From NCBI GenBank assembly GCA_000433015.1, contig HF998013.1, forward strand, positions 1-6,856: a DNA stretch of 6,856 nt, written 5' to 3'. Positions 5,164-6,856 of this stretch are shown here, piece after piece. Every line of letters begins with the position of its first letter. The first letter of the stretch is position 1. Made by a program: the position numbers and the translations under genes. This DNA is from Firmicutes bacterium CAG:631 (GTDB lineage Bacteria > Bacillota_I > Bacilli_A > RFN20 > CAG-631). A model generated the notes under the pieces. That model was not told where the DNA came from and did no database searches. It saw only the letters and a program-made list of their open reading frames with translations.

Positions 5164-5817
5164 TCAAAGTTCGACCTTTTTTTCTGTTTTGCAAATACAT
5201 AATATTTTCAAATCTTTAATCTTTGAAATATTTTTTTGAAGAAGTAAAATGCATGCTTGAATCGTATTTCCTGAAGTAAAAATATCATCTATTAATAAAA
5301 TTTTTTTATTTTCTAAATCTTTGTTTTTTTTAAATGCGATAATTGAAAAAATTTCTTTTTTAAAACTAAAGGGCATTTTAGATTGCTTGTAATCTTTTGT
5401 TTTATAAAAGACGTCATAAATAGGCAAACACAATGGTTTTGCTAATTCTTTGATATGTTGAAATTTTCTTTTTTTAACTTCTAAATCATTAGAAGGAGGA
5501 TAAACAATCACATAATCTTTAAATTCTTTTTTTAATTGCTTCAAATGATAATTTAAAAAAATCGGTGCTAACTCAATATCATAACATCCCTTATATTGAA
5601 AAAATAGTGTCTTTAAAAAATCATTATAATAATAAAGAATTTTAATGGAACAATGGAGTATAGAAAAAGTTAAATTTGCCAATTTTAATTGACTAAAACA
5701 TTGCTGGCAAAGATAAGGATGAAAAAATGTAAGAGATTGAAAACTAATTCCTTCTAATAGATTTTTAAAACAAATTAAACAATGGTATTGTTTTTTGATT
5801 TTAAAGTTTTTAAACAT
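5164..5817 (-). CDS. comFC: ComFC-family phosphoribosyltransferase-like competence protein
   Basis: The 217 residues have the ComFC/GntX layout: an N-terminal zinc ribbon with CLIC (13-16) and CQQC (37-40), a middle region with VYPPSN (105-110) and RKFQHIKELAKPL (117-129), and the PRPP-binding loop ILLIDDIFTSGNT (173-185) of the type I phosphoribosyltransferase fold. Length is normal for the family. ComFC is needed for natural transformation and is thought to work with the ComFA ATPase at the inner side of the membrane when single-stranded DNA enters. The start ATG lies inside the comFA 3' end, overlapping it by 43 nt with no Shine-Dalgarno sequence, which suggests translational coupling. No comFB lies between them. 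The stop is TGA, and in-frame reading beyond it adds nothing family-like. Confidence 0.92.
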   Translation of the reverse strand: MFKNFKIKKQYHCLICFKNLLEGISFQSLTFFHPYLCQQCFSQLKLANLTFSILHCSIKILYYYNDFLKTLFFQYKGCYDIELAPIFLNYHLKQLKKEFKDYVIVYPPSNDLEVKKRKFQHIKELAKPLCLPIYDVFYKTKDYKQSKMPFSFKKEIFSIIAFKKNKDLENKKILLIDDIFTSGNTIQACILLLQKNISKIKDLKILCICKTEKKVEL

Positions 5818-6856
5818 GATTTAATGGCCAAAGTTTTTTGACTACAAATAAAAATAATTTCTCCGTTTGGATGTGCTTTTTTTCTTCCAACTCTACCACA
5901 AATTTGGACTAATGTTTTTAAATCAAATAAATAATGTTCCGCTTGGTATACGATAACTTGTACATCATCTATTGTAATCCCTCTTTCTAAGATAGTAGTA
6001 GTTAATAAAAAAGAAAATTGTTTATTTTTAAAATCATCTACAATTTGCTGTTTTGATGATAATCCTGCATAAACAAAAGGAATAGTTAATTTTTTTGCAA
6101 GAACTTTACCAATAAAAATGGTGGGAACAAAAATTAATACTTGTTTTTTGATCGCTTTAAATTTTTTTAACGATTGAATCAAATATTTATTTTGTAAAAA
6201 AGGTAAAGTTAAAATAATTTTTGGGATTGGTAAATCCACATTATGAAAACGCCGATGAACTTGAACTTGCTGTGGAATTTTTTTTAAATACCAAGTATTA
6301 AATGTTGCTGATAAATAAATAATGGGCCCTTTACAACTTCTTTTCAAAAACAATCGATTGTAAAATGGGAAGGCATCGGCCTCATCTAAAATGAGTAAAT
6401 CAAAATGTTGGTGATAGCGATAAAGTTGATAAGTAGTTAACACAATGATTTGTCCTTCTAATTTTTGTGTATGATTTCCGTAAACAGCAATAACATCAAC
6501 TTGAGGATAGTCTTTCTTTAATCGATGATAAAGTTCAATGACGACATCCTTTCTAGGTATAGTAAATCCGATTTTTTTACCCTGATTTAAAAAATATTCA
6601 ATAGTTGTATAGACAATTTCTGTTTTCCCCGCTCCGCATACCGCATCCACTAAAACAGATTTTCCTTGTTTTATAAAACTTAAAATTTCTTGGGCTGCTT
6701 TTTGCTGTGTTTTAGTCAAATCATAAGTCAATTTTGCATGATACTCTTTGTTTGGCTGATAATTTTTTACTTCAAAAGTTTTTTCTTTTAATAAAATACA
6801 CTTACGACAATAAGGTTGATTATCTAAATAACCAATATATCGTTTTTGATAACTAT
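5775..6856 (-). CDS. comFA: ComFA, competence DNA-uptake helicase-like ATPase (5' end outside window)
   Basis: The frame is open to the window edge, so the TTG at 6731 is not the start; at least 359 residues are visible. The upstream codons encode a CRKC pair (Cys codons at 6807-6809 and 6798-6800) after GYLDNQPY, matching the second half of ComFA's N-terminal zinc finger. Then come Walker A VCGAGKT (6621-6641), TIPR, DEAD within LLILDEADAFPF (DEAD at 6375-6386), SAT (6303-6311), LLTTTILERG and motif VI QICGRVGR (5883-5906), the full set of superfamily 2 helicase motifs in order. The 3' end matches the usual family length, so only the N-terminal residues before the second Cys pair are missing. 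ComFA is a membrane-associated ATPase that drives inward transport of single-stranded DNA during transformation. It is followed directly by comFC, the common Bacillota arrangement. The promoter is outside the window. Confidence 0.95.
   Translation of the reverse strand, partial: SYQKRYIGYLDNQPYCRKCILLKEKTFEVKNYQPNKEYHAKLTYDLTKTQQKAAQEILSFIKQGKSVLVDAVCGAGKTEIVYTTIEYFLNQGKKIGFTIPRKDVVIELYHRLKKDYPQVDVIAVYGNHTQKLEGQIIVLTTYQLYRYHQHFDLLILDEADAFPFYNRLFLKRSCKGPIIYLSATFNTWYLKKIPQQVQVHRRFHNVDLPIPKIILTLPFLQNKYLIQSLKKFKAIKKQVLIFVPTIFIGKVLAKKLTIPFVYAGLSSKQQIVDDFKNKQFSFLLTTTILERGITIDDVQVIVYQAEHYLFDLKTLVQICGRVGRKKAHPNGEIIFICSQKTLAIKSCLKTLKSKNNTIV

Noticed and set aside
5162..5167. TTGACG on the minus strand as a -35 box for csp
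   Set aside because: No reasonable -10 hexamer lies 15-19 bp downstream.
5161..5175. GTC...GAC dyad at the comFC end as a terminator
   Set aside because: Only 3 bp pair, too short for a functional hairpin despite the pyrimidine-rich stretch downstream on the minus strand.
5002..5202. Plus-strand open frame across the cold shock gene and the gap beyond
   Set aside because: It overlaps a certain csp gene in antisense and has no family match.

Overview
The window is AT-rich throughout and packed with short genes separated by small gaps and simple A/T-flanked terminator hairpins. Gene content (a SpoIIQ-like protein, ComFA and ComFC, a small cold shock protein, YigZ/IMPACT) and the consensus-like -35/-10 promoters point to a low-GC Gram-positive of the Bacillota. 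It could be a Bacilli or Erysipelotrichia-type lineage or a walled relative of the Mollicutes; I cannot name a genus. Tryptophan is written TGG, and TGA ends the ComFC gene, so the standard bacterial code applies rather than the Mycoplasma code.

Plus strand, 1-4878: the 3' end of an unrecognised four-helix membrane protein; a SpoIIQ-like degenerate LytM (M23) protein; a 478-residue lipoprotein of unknown function with its own near-perfect promoter and an Ig-like N-terminal domain; a YigZ/YvyE (IMPACT family) protein; a TIM-barrel protein of the sugar phosphate isomerase / AP endonuclease 2 superfamily; and a small four-helix membrane protein with its own promoter. Most of these genes are followed by an intrinsic terminator, so they look like single-gene transcription units rather than an operon. 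Three terminators contain the stop codon of the gene they end.

Minus strand, 6856-4882: comFA (5' end outside the window) overlaps comFC by 43 nt, the competence pair for DNA-uptake ATPase and partner. A 67-residue cold shock protein follows. Its 5' region carries a GC-rich inverted repeat that stands out in this AT-rich DNA. The two converging strands share one bidirectional terminator at 4843-4878.

No tRNA, rRNA, CRISPR, insertion sequence or gene-free stretch over 300 bases was seen. The window looks like ordinary chromosome, and I see no clear new multi-gene system. The points most worth a second look are the SpoIIQ-like protein with most LytM histidines replaced, the unrecognised lipoprotein, the YigZ gene with no Shine-Dalgarno sequence directly behind a terminator, and the inverted repeat ahead of the cold shock gene.
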